From an uncultured Burkholderiales bacterium (GTDB taxonomy: Bacteria; Pseudomonadota; Gammaproteobacteria; Burkholderiales; Burkholderiaceae_C), in contig CAIWWN010000169.1 of assembly GCA_903916355.1 (NCBI GenBank), positions 1 to 46,846 on the forward strand: a stretch of 46,846 nt of DNA. The letters are read 5' to 3'. A program made the translations under genes and the position numbers. Below the pieces are notes generated by a model. That model was not told the origin of the DNA and searched no databases. It worked only from the letters and a program-made list of their open reading frames with translations. Of this stretch, positions 1 through 8,719 are shown piece after piece. Within the stretch, counting starts at the first letter, position 1. Each line of letters starts with the position of its first letter.

Positions 1-90
1 GATCGTTGGGGCTCGGGTTCAGTCTCTCAAGTGACCTTCAGTCGTCTGCGTGATTTGTAGACTGATTTGATTAAAACCAAGGAGACCGTC

Positions 91-1719
91 ATGATTCGAC
101 CCCTCGCCGCGACCCTGCTCGCCGCTTCGCTGCTGCTCAGCGCCTGCACAGCTGTGCCTCCTTCGCGCCCCAGCAGCTGGTCTGCACCCGAGGTGTTGGT
201 GGCCCCCTCATCGTTTACCGGGGTGCACGGTTTGGCGATCGACAAGCAGGGCCGTTTGCTGGCCGGCTCCGTCGTGGGCAGTTCCTTGTGGGAAGTGAAC
301 CGCCAAACCGGTGCAGCGCGCATCATGGTGCCTGCACCAGAAGGCCAAGCGGACGACATTGCTGTGGGGCCCAAAGGCGAGTTGGCCTGGACCAACTACA
401 TGGTGGGCATGATCCGCTACCGCGAAAATGACGCCGCTCCCTTGCGCGTATTGGCCAAGGACCTGCCCGGTATCAACTCCCTGGACTTTGACCGGCGCAA
501 CGGCAAGCTCTATGCGTCACAGGTCTTCTTGGGTGATGCCTTGTGGGAAATCGATGTGGCAGGCCAGCAAGCGCCGCGCTTGATCAAGAAAGATCTGGGA
601 GGTTTCAATGGCTTTGAAGTGGGACCCGATGGCATGCTGTATGGGCCTTTGTGGTTCAAAGGCCAGGTCGTCAAAATCAATCCGGCCAATGGCGATGTCA
701 CGGTCATCAACAGCGAATTCAAAACCCCTGCAGCGGCCAACCTGGATGGCAAAGGCAATCTGTGGGTGATCGACACCAAGACCGGTGAGCTGAGCCGTGT
801 GGAGTTGGCCACTGGGCGCAAAACCGTGGCCAAGCAACTCAAACCCGCTTTGGATAATTTGGCGATCGCCCCCGATGGGACGATCTATGTGTCCAACATG
901 GCCGACAACTCGATTGAGGCCTTCAATCCTTTGACGGGTGTCTTGACGCTGGTGACCGGCGGTAAGGTGGCGGTGCCTGCTGGATTGAAAGTAGAAGGCC
1001 ATGACCTGTGGGTCGCGGATGTCTTTGGTTTTCGCAACGTCAATACCCAAACCGGCGCGGTGAGAGACATATTCCGCATGCAGGCTTCTGACATGGAGTA
1101 CCCCTTTGCCGTGGGCGTCTCGGCCACGCACTTTGCTTTGACCTCTTGGTTCACCGGCACCGTGCAAATGGTCGAGCGCAGCACGCTCAAAACCAGTGCC
1201 ATGTTGCATGGCTTGAAAGCACCGTTTGATGCCATTCCGATGGCCGACGGCAGCGTGGTGTACGCCGAAATTGCCACCGGCAGCATCACCCGGGCCAGTG
1301 GCGCGCAATGGGCGGACAGAAAAGTCATCGCCCAAGGCTTGGCGGGTCCGGTGCAAATGGTGCTGGGCAAAGACGGCGCTTTGTATGTGACCGAGGCCGC
1401 AGGCAAACTGGTGCGGGTCAATATGACGGACGGCAGCAAGACCACGGTGGCTGAAGGGTTGGCTTTGCCTGAAGGCGTGGCGCAAACCCCATGGGGCAGT
1501 TTCATCGTCGCCGAAAGCGCAGCCAAACGCCTGGTGGAAATTGACCCCGCTAACGGCACTCGCCGCACCGTGGCCGAAAACCTGCCCATTGGCATGCCCG
1601 GCGGCGCGGGCATGCCGCCACCCTATGTGGTGACCGGTGTGGCCGTGGGCGCTGACGGCAGCATTTACATGTCTGCCGATCTCAATAACGCCATTTACCG
1701 CATACGCCCTCAACGCTGA
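91..1719 (+). CDS. NHL/SMP-30-like beta-propeller lipoprotein
   Basis: A 542-residue secreted lipoprotein. Residues 1-20 form a signal peptide ending in a lipobox (LLSAC), so the mature protein should be lipid-anchored at Cys20 or so. The rest is made of recurring short units of the type xDGxxYVxxxxxNxI, as in NHL, SMP-30 and strictosidine-synthase-like propellers. ATG at 91 is chosen because AAGGAGAC lies 5-12 bases before it; an in-frame TTG at 67 is less likely. Such proteins may be lactonases or binding propellers, and I cannot tell which. It is 133 bp upstream of the ligase operon and may be transcribed separately. Confidence 0.88.
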   Translation: MIRPLAATLLAASLLLSACTAVPPSRPSSWSAPEVLVAPSSFTGVHGLAIDKQGRLLAGSVVGSSLWEVNRQTGAARIMVPAPEGQADDIAVGPKGELAWTNYMVGMIRYRENDAAPLRVLAKDLPGINSLDFDRRNGKLYASQVFLGDALWEIDVAGQQAPRLIKKDLGGFNGFEVGPDGMLYGPLWFKGQVVKINPANGDVTVINSEFKTPAAANLDGKGNLWVIDTKTGELSRVELATGRKTVAKQLKPALDNLAIAPDGTIYVSNMADNSIEAFNPLTGVLTLVTGGKVAVPAGLKVEGHDLWVADVFGFRNVNTQTGAVRDIFRMQASDMEYPFAVGVSATHFALTSWFTGTVQMVERSTLKTSAMLHGLKAPFDAIPMADGSVVYAEIATGSITRASGAQWADRKVIAQGLAGPVQMVLGKDGALYVTEAAGKLVRVNMTDGSKTTVAEGLALPEGVAQTPWGSFIVAESAAKRLVEIDPANGTRRTVAENLPIGMPGGAGMPPPYVVTGVAVGADGSIYMSADLNNAIYRIRPQR

Positions 1720-1730
1720 GTCGGGCAAAA

Positions 1731-1800
1731 ATTGGCAAGAGAGTGTCACTTTTTGCCAATCGCTTTGAGGATTCGGGCGATTGCTTGAATAGGCCAATCC
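1731..1800. promoter_or_regulatory. Leader of the ligase operon with GCCAATC half-sites
   Basis: This intergenic stretch carries inverted copies ATTGGCAA (1731-1738) and TTGCCAAT (1753-1760), and another GCCAATC at 1793-1799. The 34-bp segment 1750-1783 matches 5701-5734 in the pattern TTTTTGCCAATC-N3-TTGAG-N6-GGCGATTG (25 of 34 identical, same spacing). TGCAAT at 1804-1809 could be the -10 box, exactly 20 bases after the motif. The conservation is seen directly; its role as binding site of the neighbouring AraC-type regulator is inference. Confidence 0.55.
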
Positions 1801-1852
1801 CGTTGCAATGCTCTTGAAAGGCCTCTGCTTGGGGGCCGTGCCAGGAGCGCGC

Positions 1853-3397
1853 ATGTATTTGACCGCAGGATTGCATCGTTCGGTGCAAAAGCATCCCGAC
1901 AAAACGGCCACCATCACTGGTGAGCGCCGCCAGACATTCAAGCAATTGGAAAACCGCGTGGCGCATACGGCTGGCGCTTTGCGGGCCTTGGGCCTGCAGC
2001 CTGGCGAGCGGCTCTCGGTGCTGGCGCAAAACAGCGACCGCATGATGGAGTTGCTGCTGGCCGGTTGGTGGGCCGGCTTGGTGGTCAACCCGATCAACAC
2101 CCGCTGGTCAGCGGCCGAGGTGAGCTATGCGCTGCGTGATTGCGCCGCCAGCGCTCTGGCGGTGGACGATGCCTTGTGGCCGGTTGCCCAGGCCTTAGAA
2201 CCCGATTTGCCTGCACTGCGCCATCGTTTGTTCATGGGGCAGAGCGAAACGCCGCAGGCTTATCAATCGCTGGAAGCGTTGGTGTTGCAAGCCCCGGCCG
2301 TCGAAGACGTGCGCTGTGCAACCGACTCATTGGCTGCGATCGTCTATACCGGTGGCACCACCGGTTTCCCCAAGGGGGTGATGCTGTCACATGGCAACTT
2401 CTGGGCTTCCTTGGTGGGGCGCATGGCCGAAATCTCGAACCCGCCTGAATTTGTGACCTTGCTGACTTCGCCCATGTTCCATGTGGCGGGGCTGGGGCGC
2501 ATGTTGGGCCAAACCATCGTCGGCGGCACCTGCGTCACCGTGCCTGTTTTTCAACCGCAAGCGGTGGTGGCCAAGATGGCCGAAGAACAGGTCTCTGATT
2601 TGGTGATCGTGCCCAGCATGCTGCAAATGCTGTTGGAGGCTGAGGGCTTTAACCCCCATGTTTTGCCTGGCTTGCAGCGCATTTTGTGGGGCGCGGCCCC
2701 GATCACGGTGCCCTTGTTGCAGCGCGCCATGGCCACTTTTCCCGCAGTCGAATTCATCCATGCTTATGGCATGACCGAAACCGCCGCCTCCGTCTCGGTG
2801 CTGCGCCTGTCGCACACGCCTGAATTTTTGGGCAGTGAACGCATTCGCTCAGCCGGCCAAGCGGGGCTGTCGGCAGAAATACGCATTGCCGATGAGCAGG
2901 GCCAAGAAGTGCCGCGCGGCACGCCGGGTGAAATTTGGATTCGAGGTCCGATGGTGATGCAAGGCTATTGGGGGCGACCGCAAGAAACGCAGCAAGCGGT
3001 GCGCGATGGTTGGTTGCGCACCGGTGACGGTGGCACCATGGACCAGGACGGCTACCTGTATGTGATCGATCGCATCAAAGACATGGTGATTACCGGGGGC
3101 GAGAACGTGTATCCCGCCGAAGTTGAAAATGTGTTGTGCAGCCACCCGGCGGTGCAGGCCTGCGCCGTGATTGGCGTGCCGCATGAAAAATGGGGTGAAG
3201 CGGTGCATGCCGTGGTCGTTCTGCGCGCAGGCGCTCAGGTCACTGCGGACGATTTGGACGCGCACTGTCGCAGCCAGATTGGGGCCTACAAATGCCCCAA
3301 AAGCTATGACTTCCGTGCCCAACTGCCGATGACGGCTGCGGGCAAGGTGCAAAAAACCGAACTGCGCAAATCTGTTGCGGGGCAGACTCCGCCATGA
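1853..3397 (+). CDS. AMP-dependent acyl-CoA synthetase/ligase
   Basis: A 514-residue ANL-superfamily ligase that would activate a carboxylic acid to its acyl-CoA through an acyl-AMP. Visible motifs are the phosphate-binding loop YTGGTTGFPKG (about 165-175), YGMTETA, the hinge segment RTGDGGTMDQDGY and DRIKDM, and the C-terminal catalytic lysine in AAGKVQKTELRK. ATG at 1853 is preferred over ATG 1808 because AGGAG lies five bases upstream and the protein then starts where relatives usually start. The stop overlaps the next start (ATGA), indicating coupled translation with the CoA-transferase. The acid used cannot be told from sequence. Confidence 0.93.
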   Translation: MYLTAGLHRSVQKHPDKTATITGERRQTFKQLENRVAHTAGALRALGLQPGERLSVLAQNSDRMMELLLAGWWAGLVVNPINTRWSAAEVSYALRDCAASALAVDDALWPVAQALEPDLPALRHRLFMGQSETPQAYQSLEALVLQAPAVEDVRCATDSLAAIVYTGGTTGFPKGVMLSHGNFWASLVGRMAEISNPPEFVTLLTSPMFHVAGLGRMLGQTIVGGTCVTVPVFQPQAVVAKMAEEQVSDLVIVPSMLQMLLEAEGFNPHVLPGLQRILWGAAPITVPLLQRAMATFPAVEFIHAYGMTETAASVSVLRLSHTPEFLGSERIRSAGQAGLSAEIRIADEQGQEVPRGTPGEIWIRGPMVMQGYWGRPQETQQAVRDGWLRTGDGGTMDQDGYLYVIDRIKDMVITGGENVYPAEVENVLCSHPAVQACAVIGVPHEKWGEAVHAVVVLRAGAQVTADDLDAHCRSQIGAYKCPKSYDFRAQLPMTAAGKVQKTELRKSVAGQTPP

Positions 3398-4569
3398 CCG
3401 GCGCCATTGCAGGACGCCCCCCTTTGCAGGGCGTGAAGGTCTTGGACTTGAGCCGTTTGCTGCCCGGGCCGATGGCCACCTTGCATCTGGCCGACCTGGG
3501 CGCCGATGTGATCAAGATCGAAGACTTGGGTTTGGGCGACTATGCCTCGCCCGCCGTGCGCGAATTGATCAACCGCAACAAGCGCGGCATGCGCATCGAC
3601 CTCAAGCAGGCCGAGGGCGTGCGCATTTTGCTGGAGATGTGCGCGCAAGCCGATGTGCTGGTCGAAGGCTTTCGGCCTGGGGTGATGGCGCGTTTGGGTT
3701 TGGGCTACGAGGTGGTGCACGCGCGCAACCCGCGCTTGGTGTACTGCAGCATCAGCGGATATGGTCAGACCGGCCCCTTCAGCCAAAAGGCCGGACACGA
3801 CTTGAACTACTGCGGTTGGGCCGGCGTGGCCGAGCAGATCGGCACGCCCAGCGGCGAGTTAGCCCTGTCGAACGTGCCGGTGGGCGACTTGCTCGGCGGT
3901 ACCATGCCAGCGGTCATGGGCATCTTGGCGGCGCTGTTTGACGCCCTGCGCACAGGGCAGGGGCGCCATGTGGATGTGGCCATAGCCGATGGCGTGCTGG
4001 CCAACGCGGTCATTCCGCTGGCCGCAGTCAACCAACGCGGTACCACGCCGCCGCCAGGGGGCGACAAACTGACCGGGGCCTTGCCCTGCTACGGTTTGTA
4101 CGCCACGCAAGATGGCCGGTATCTGGCCGTTGGCGCTTTCGAGCACAAGTTCTGGCAGCAGTTTTGTGTGCTTTTGGATCGGCCCGACTTGGCCGCGCAC
4201 CACATTCCCGCTACCCCTGAACTGAACCAATGGGTACGTCAAGAGGTGTCCGAGCGGGTTCGGTCGCAACCCTTGGCCTATTGGTCGGCCCTGCTGGCCG
4301 ATGCGGACTGCTGCGTCACGCCCGTGTTGAATGTGCAAGAAGCGCAAACCCTGCCGCATTTTGTGGCACGCGGCATGTGGGTCGAGGTCGAAACGGCGCA
4401 AGGCGAACGCATGACGCAAATGGCCATGCCGGTGCAAATGACCGACTATGTGTTTCAAGTCCGGTGCGCCGCACCCGCTCAAGGCCAGCACACCGAAGAG
4501 GTGTTGCACGAGGCGGGTTGGGACGCGACAGCCATTGCCCGTTGGCGTGCTCAGAAAGTCGTAGCATAG
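3394..4569 (+). CDS. Family III (CaiB/BaiF) CoA-transferase
   Basis: A 391-residue class III CoA-transferase moving CoA between an acyl-CoA donor and a free acid. The N-terminal segment LQGVKVLDLSRLLPGP and the later GYGQTGPF are typical of the family, and the expected catalytic aspartate is Asp136 in GHDLNY. Length fits the family (about 390-410). It overlaps the upstream ligase by 4 bp, so two independent ways of making an acyl-CoA are coupled here. The fold and catalytic residue are clear; the substrate pair is unknown. Confidence 0.93.
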   Translation: MTGAIAGRPPLQGVKVLDLSRLLPGPMATLHLADLGADVIKIEDLGLGDYASPAVRELINRNKRGMRIDLKQAEGVRILLEMCAQADVLVEGFRPGVMARLGLGYEVVHARNPRLVYCSISGYGQTGPFSQKAGHDLNYCGWAGVAEQIGTPSGELALSNVPVGDLLGGTMPAVMGILAALFDALRTGQGRHVDVAIADGVLANAVIPLAAVNQRGTTPPPGGDKLTGALPCYGLYATQDGRYLAVGAFEHKFWQQFCVLLDRPDLAAHHIPATPELNQWVRQEVSERVRSQPLAYWSALLADADCCVTPVLNVQEAQTLPHFVARGMWVEVETAQGERMTQMAMPVQMTDYVFQVRCAAPAQGQHTEEVLHEAGWDATAIARWRAQKVVA

Positions 4570-4613
4570 GGGTTGTTGCTCCTCCATGGAGAGTCCCTCT
4601 TACTCAACGATTC

Positions 4614-5699
4614 ATGCCCCGTCGCCCATCCGCAGTCTCCGCCGTCACCAGCCCGCACACCATTGCTGTTCACCAAGTGGTGCAGATGCTGTTGGGCCTC
4701 AAGAGGGAGGAGGACCGCGCGGCGATGCTGCTCAAAGCAGGGATTTCGCAAGCCTTGCTGGAGTCGGACCTGTCAAGGGTGACGCAGGCCCAGTTCGCTC
4801 GTTTGATGGCCGCGCTGATGCGCCATCACCGCGATGAATTTTGGGGCTTGGGCTCCAAGCCTTTGCCTTTGGGTACCTTTGCCTCAGGCTGCCGCATGTT
4901 GGTGGGCCAGCGCAATCTGGGTGACGCCTTGCGCGCAGGTTTGCGCTACTACCATGCGCTGCTGCCTGACTTTGTGCCCCGCTTGGTCGTTCAGTCCGGT
5001 GTGGCCTATTTGCGCGTCAGTGCCAAACCCGATTTGAATCCGCGCCAGGTGTATGCGGTGCGGGTTTTCTTGTTCCTCAGTTATGGCGTGATGTGTTGGC
5101 TGGCGGCGCGGCGCATTCCCGTGGATGAAGTGGTCTACCAAGACAGTGAGACTGCAAGGCGCAGTGATGCGTCTCGGCTGTTTCAAGCCAGCATACGTTT
5201 GTCGGAGCGGGAGTGGGGCTTTCGCTTCGATGCCAAGTGGCTGGAACTGCCGGTGGTACAAAACCTGGAAAGCGTAGAAGAGTTCTTGCACCTTGCACCC
5301 GCCTGCCTGTTGGTCAAGTACCGCGACCAGGCCAGTTTGACCGAACGCATTCGCCGATTGCTGCGACGCTATCTGACGGAAGAAATGCCCTCATTGGAAG
5401 ACATCAGCCACATGCTGGCCACCACGCCCCAGACCCTGCGCCGCCGCCTGCATCGCGAAGGGCAGGGCTACCAAATGATCAAAGATGCGCTGCGCCGTGA
5501 CGTGGCGGTCGAGTTCCTCACCCAAACCGAGCTGCCCCTGCTGGAGGTGGCGGCCAAGGTGGGCTTTTCTGAGGCCAGTACCTTTCACCGGGCCTTCAAA
5601 GGCTGGACGGGTTTGACCCCTGGGGCTTATCGGCAGGCGCATAACGAGCCGGTGGAAGATCTGGGTCTGGTGACCTCGGTTAGCGCTGACTCGGTGTAG
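4614..5699 (+). CDS. AraC-family transcriptional regulator (arabinose_bd-type N domain)
   Basis: A 361-residue regulator. The N-terminal two thirds (from about HTIAVHQVVQMLLG through residue 230) resembles the PF12625 ligand-binding/dimerisation domain; the last 100 residues carry the double helix-turn-helix, including SLEDISHMLATTPQTLRRRL and VAAKVGFSEASTFHRAFK. The start is uncertain: ATG 4614 has no strong ribosome site, but an upstream start would overlap the CoA-transferase. It lies between the two copies of the shared 34-bp motif and is the obvious candidate to bind them. Members of this group often respond to acids or acyl-CoAs; the effector here is unknown. Confidence 0.9.
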   Translation: MPRRPSAVSAVTSPHTIAVHQVVQMLLGLKREEDRAAMLLKAGISQALLESDLSRVTQAQFARLMAALMRHHRDEFWGLGSKPLPLGTFASGCRMLVGQRNLGDALRAGLRYYHALLPDFVPRLVVQSGVAYLRVSAKPDLNPRQVYAVRVFLFLSYGVMCWLAARRIPVDEVVYQDSETARRSDASRLFQASIRLSEREWGFRFDAKWLELPVVQNLESVEEFLHLAPACLLVKYRDQASLTERIRRLLRRYLTEEMPSLEDISHMLATTPQTLRRRLHREGQGYQMIKDALRRDVAVEFLTQTELPLLEVAAKVGFSEASTFHRAFKGWTGLTPGAYRQAHNEPVEDLGLVTSVSADSV

Positions 5700-5700
5700 T

Positions 5701-5734
5701 TTTTTGCCAATCAACTTGAGTTGATTGGCGATTG
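5701..5734. promoter_or_regulatory. Candidate operator (second copy of shared 34-bp motif)
   Basis: The segment repeats the pattern found at 1750-1783. It also contains a perfect inverted repeat, arms GCCAATCAACT and AGTTGATTGGC separated by TG (5706-5729). The T-tract lies before rather than after the palindrome, which argues against a forward intrinsic terminator. GATACT (5755-5760) may be the -10 element, again 20 bases downstream, with a poor -35 (TTGGTG at 5732) overlapping the motif. That layout would suit an activator touching RNA polymerase at -35. Binding by the AraC-type protein is inferred. Confidence 0.6.
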
Positions 5735-5790
5735 GTGGCGAGGCTGTGCGGGCCGATACTGTGCCTTATTGACCCCTTAAAGGAATTCAG

Positions 5791-6984
5791 ATGTCAGCTC
5801 AGCAACGCGCAGTTCACGTCGTCGGCGTGGGCATGATCCCTTTCACCAAACCCGGAGCCAGTGAGTCCTACAACACCATGGGGGCCCGAGCGGCGCAGCT
5901 GGCGCTGGACGATGCCGGCGTGCCCTACGACGCCGTGCAACAAGCCTATGTCGGCTACGTATACGGTGATTCCACCGCCGGTCAAGCCGCGATTTACGGC
6001 GTGGGCCTGAGTGGTATCCCGATCTTCAATGTCAACAACAACTGCTCCACCGGCTCGAGCGCGCTGTTCTTGGCGCGCCAGGCGGTGCAGAGCGGCATGG
6101 TCGAATGCGCTATTGCCCTGGGCTTTGAGCAAATGGTGCCCGGCGCTCTCAAGGGTGCGTATGACGACCGGCCTTCACCCATGACCCGCTTTGCCCAGGC
6201 CATGGCCGACCACCAAGGCGTGGAGCCCAGCGCGCCGCGCGCGGCGCAGTTTTTTGGCGGTGCCGGCTTGGATTACATCAAGCAATACGGCATTCGCCCT
6301 GACACTTTTGGCCGTATTTCGGTCAAAGCCCGTCAGCATGCGGCGCGCAACCCGCTGGCCGTCTTCCGCCAGACTCTCACGCTGGAAGAGGTCATGGCCT
6401 CGCCCACGGTGTTTGGCCCCTTGACGCGCTTCCAGTGCTGCCCGCCCACCTGCGGCGCAGCGGCAGCGATTGTGTGCTCGGCCGAATTTGCCAAGAAACA
6501 CAAACTGGACATGCGGGTGGTGATTGCCGCCCAGGCCATGACCACCGACACGCCCAGCACCTTTGACAGCGACGACATGCGACGCGTGGTGGGATACGAC
6601 ATGACGGCCAATGCGGCCAAACAGGTGTACGAAGCCGCGGGCATTGGCCCCGAAGACCTGGACGTGGTCGAGCTGCACGACTGCTTCACCGCCAACGAAC
6701 TCCTCACCTACGAAGGCCTGGGTTTGACGCCCGAGGGCACGGCCGAAAAGTTCATTTTGGACGGCGACAACACCTACGGCGGTCGCATCGTGACCAATCC
6801 TTCCGGCGGCTTGCTGTCCAAAGGCCACCCGCTGGGTGCCACCGGTCTGGCGCAGTGCTACGAGCTGGTCTCACAACTGCGTGGCCAAGCGGACCAACGC
6901 CAAGTGGATGGCGCAAGGCTGGCACTGCAACACAACCTGGGGTTGGGTGGGGCTTGCGTGGTCACGCTCTATCAAAAATTATGA
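5791..6984 (+). CDS. SCP2-type thiolase (lipid-transfer-protein family)
   Basis: A 397-residue thiolase of the SCP2/lipid-transfer group, expected to split a 3-oxoacyl-CoA with CoA. The nucleophile Cys85 (NNNCSTGSS), the HDCFT motif (His296, Cys298) and the GHPLGATG loop (His346) are all present, so it looks catalytically competent, in contrast to the second thiolase-like protein at 12992. AAAGGAA at 5779-5785 fixes the ATG at 5791. Its stop overlaps the next start (ATGA). It opens the second operon, directly behind the candidate operator. Confidence 0.93.
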   Translation: MSAQQRAVHVVGVGMIPFTKPGASESYNTMGARAAQLALDDAGVPYDAVQQAYVGYVYGDSTAGQAAIYGVGLSGIPIFNVNNNCSTGSSALFLARQAVQSGMVECAIALGFEQMVPGALKGAYDDRPSPMTRFAQAMADHQGVEPSAPRAAQFFGGAGLDYIKQYGIRPDTFGRISVKARQHAARNPLAVFRQTLTLEEVMASPTVFGPLTRFQCCPPTCGAAAAIVCSAEFAKKHKLDMRVVIAAQAMTTDTPSTFDSDDMRRVVGYDMTANAAKQVYEAAGIGPEDLDVVELHDCFTANELLTYEGLGLTPEGTAEKFILDGDNTYGGRIVTNPSGGLLSKGHPLGATGLAQCYELVSQLRGQADQRQVDGARLALQHNLGLGGACVVTLYQKL

Positions 6985-7424
6985 TCGATCGCCAATACAT
7001 CGGCCACACCATGCCCGCTTTTGAAGTGGCGGTGGAGGCCGGGCGCTTGCGCTTTTTTGCCAAGGCCACTGGCCAAACCGATCCGGTCTACCTGGACGAT
7101 ACGGCCGCCCGCGCCGCCGGTCACCCGGGCTTACCGGTGCCGCCCACTTTCTTGTTTTGCCTGGAGATGGAGTCGCCCGACCCCGCCGCAATCCGCAACC
7201 TGCTGGGCATGGATTACCGCCGTTTGTTGCACGGCGAGCAGGGCTTCACCTACCACCGCCCATCGCATGCCGGCGATGTGCTGCGCTTTGAACAACGCAT
7301 TGCCGACATCTACGACAAAAAAAACGGCGCACTGGAGTTTGTCGAGCGCATCACCCGCATCACCAACCAACGCGGTGAACATGTGGCCGATTTGCGCGCC
7401 GTGACTGTTTTGCGAAATGCCTGA
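6981..7424 (+). CDS. MaoC-like N-type hot-dog protein (probable non-catalytic hydratase subunit)
   Basis: A 147-residue single hot-dog protein resembling the MaoC_dehydrat_N family (FFAKATGQTDPVYLD, then PPTFLF). Where active R-hydratases have Asp and His in GDxNPxH, this protein has Gln32 and Tyr37, so it probably lacks its own catalytic dyad. It overlaps the thiolase by 4 bp and is followed at once by a second MaoC protein that keeps the dyad. By analogy with two-subunit hydratases such as ChsH1/ChsH2, the pair probably forms one heteromeric enoyl-CoA hydratase. Confidence 0.87.
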   Translation: MIDRQYIGHTMPAFEVAVEAGRLRFFAKATGQTDPVYLDDTAARAAGHPGLPVPPTFLFCLEMESPDPAAIRNLLGMDYRRLLHGEQGFTYHRPSHAGDVLRFEQRIADIYDKKNGALEFVERITRITNQRGEHVADLRAVTVLRNA

Positions 7425-7434
7425 GGCCATGACC

Positions 7435-7860
7435 ATGACCCACTCTCTTGCAACATATGAGTCGCTCACTGTGGGCGACGCCATCCCTTCCTTGACCCTG
7501 CCCCCCTTGTCGCGGCTGACCCTCGCGCTGTACTGCGGCGCTTCGGGTGACCACAACCCGATCCACGTGGACTCCGATTTCGCGCGCAGCGCGGGCATGC
7601 CCGACGTCTTCGCCCACGGCATGTTGTCCATGGCGTGGCTGGCGCGTGTCTTGACGAACTGGGTGCCGCAAAGCGCGATTCGCGCCTACAGCGTGCGCTT
7701 TGCCGCCATCACCCAAGTGGCTGAGACCATCACCTGCGCGGGCGTGGTGACCGAGAAATTCGAGGTCGATGGTGAACGCCGTGTGCGCCTGTCGTTAAAG
7801 ACAGCCAATGCCCAAGGCCAAGTCAAACTGTCGGGCGATGCCGTGGTGGCTTGGCCCTGA
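7435..7860 (+). CDS. MaoC-family enoyl-CoA hydratase (catalytic subunit)
   Basis: A 141-residue MaoC/R-hydratase protein that should add water to a 2-enoyl-CoA. The signature GASGDHNPIHVD carries the Asp39/His44 dyad, and FAHGMLSMAW follows as in PhaJ-type enzymes. Three in-frame ATGs exist (7417, 7429, 7435); 7435 is chosen because GAGG at 7423-7426 is then eight bases away. With 7417 the gene would overlap its neighbour by 8 bp. It probably pairs with the preceding dyad-less MaoC protein. Confidence 0.9.
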   Translation: MTHSLATYESLTVGDAIPSLTLPPLSRLTLALYCGASGDHNPIHVDSDFARSAGMPDVFAHGMLSMAWLARVLTNWVPQSAIRAYSVRFAAITQVAETITCAGVVTEKFEVDGERRVRLSLKTANAQGQVKLSGDAVVAWP

Positions 7861-7883
7861 CCCATTTTCAAAAAGGAATTCCC

Positions 7884-8711
7884 ATGACTCGCAAACTCGA
7901 AGGCAAAGTGGCCCTGGTCTCGGGCTCTGGCCGCGGCATTGGCCGTGAAATCGCGCTCAAACTCGCCAGCGAAGGGGCGCGCGTGGTCGTCAATGACCTG
8001 GACGCCGAACCGGCCCATCTCACCGTGAACGAGGTGCTGGCCGCAGGCGGTCAGGCGGTGGCCTGCATTGGCAGCGTCACCGAGGCCGACTTTGGCGACC
8101 GCTTTGTCAAGACCGCCTTGGAGACGTTTGGCGGCATCGACATCATCGTCAACAACGCAGGCTACACCTGGGACAACGTGATCCAGAAGATGAGCGACGA
8201 GCAGTGGGAGGACATCTTGGCGGTGCACCTGACCGCGCCTTTTCGCATTTTGCGGGCAGCAGCACCTTTCATCCGCGACGCGGCCAAGCGCGAAGCCGAT
8301 GCGGACACGCCGGTGTTTCGCAAAGTGGTGAATATTTCTTCCACCTCGGGCGTGTATGGCAATGCAGGTCAAGCCAATTACGCCACCGCCAAAGCCGGTA
8401 TCAACGGCCTGACCCGGGCCATGGCCAAGGAGTGGGGGCGCTACAAGGTCAACGTCAACAGCGTGGCCTTTGGCCTGATCATGACCCGCCTAACGCAGCC
8501 GTTGACCGCAGGTAATGCCAACGTGGACATTGGCGGGCGCACCATCGCCGTGGGCGTGCAGCCGGACCGTTTGAAGGCCGCTGAAGCCACGATCCCGCTT
8601 GGCCGGGGCGGTACACCCGAAGAGGCGGCGGGTGCGGTCTACATGTTCTGCATCCCTGAATCCAACTACGTCAGCGGACAGGTGCTGGTCTGCGGCGGCG
8701 GTCGCCCTTGA
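7884..8711 (+). CDS. Short-chain dehydrogenase/reductase (probable 3-hydroxyacyl-CoA dehydrogenase)
   Basis: A 275-residue classical SDR. The nucleotide-binding glycine motif is SGSGRGIG (13-20), with a serine where threonine is usual, and Asp in VNDLD suggests NAD preference. NNAG (90-93) and the catalytic Tyr166/Lys170 (YATAK) are present. AAAAGGAATT precedes ATG 7884. Placed between hydratase and acyl-CoA dehydrogenase genes, it most likely oxidises the hydroxyacyl-CoA made by the MaoC pair; that role is inferred from position. Confidence 0.92.
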   Translation: MTRKLEGKVALVSGSGRGIGREIALKLASEGARVVVNDLDAEPAHLTVNEVLAAGGQAVACIGSVTEADFGDRFVKTALETFGGIDIIVNNAGYTWDNVIQKMSDEQWEDILAVHLTAPFRILRAAAPFIRDAAKREADADTPVFRKVVNISSTSGVYGNAGQANYATAKAGINGLTRAMAKEWGRYKVNVNSVAFGLIMTRLTQPLTAGNANVDIGGRTIAVGVQPDRLKAAEATIPLGRGGTPEEAAGAVYMFCIPESNYVSGQVLVCGGGRP

Positions 8712-8719
8712 GCGCGGCC

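Noticed and set aside
517..2100. A 527-codon open frame on the - strand
   Set aside because: It is antisense to the lipoprotein and ligase genes, has low-complexity His/Gly/Arg-rich composition and no recognisable motif; a by-product of GC-rich codon usage.
5700..5729. Intrinsic terminator after the AraC-type gene
   Set aside because: The T-run precedes the palindrome instead of following it, and the same sequence recurs before another operon, which fits an operator better.
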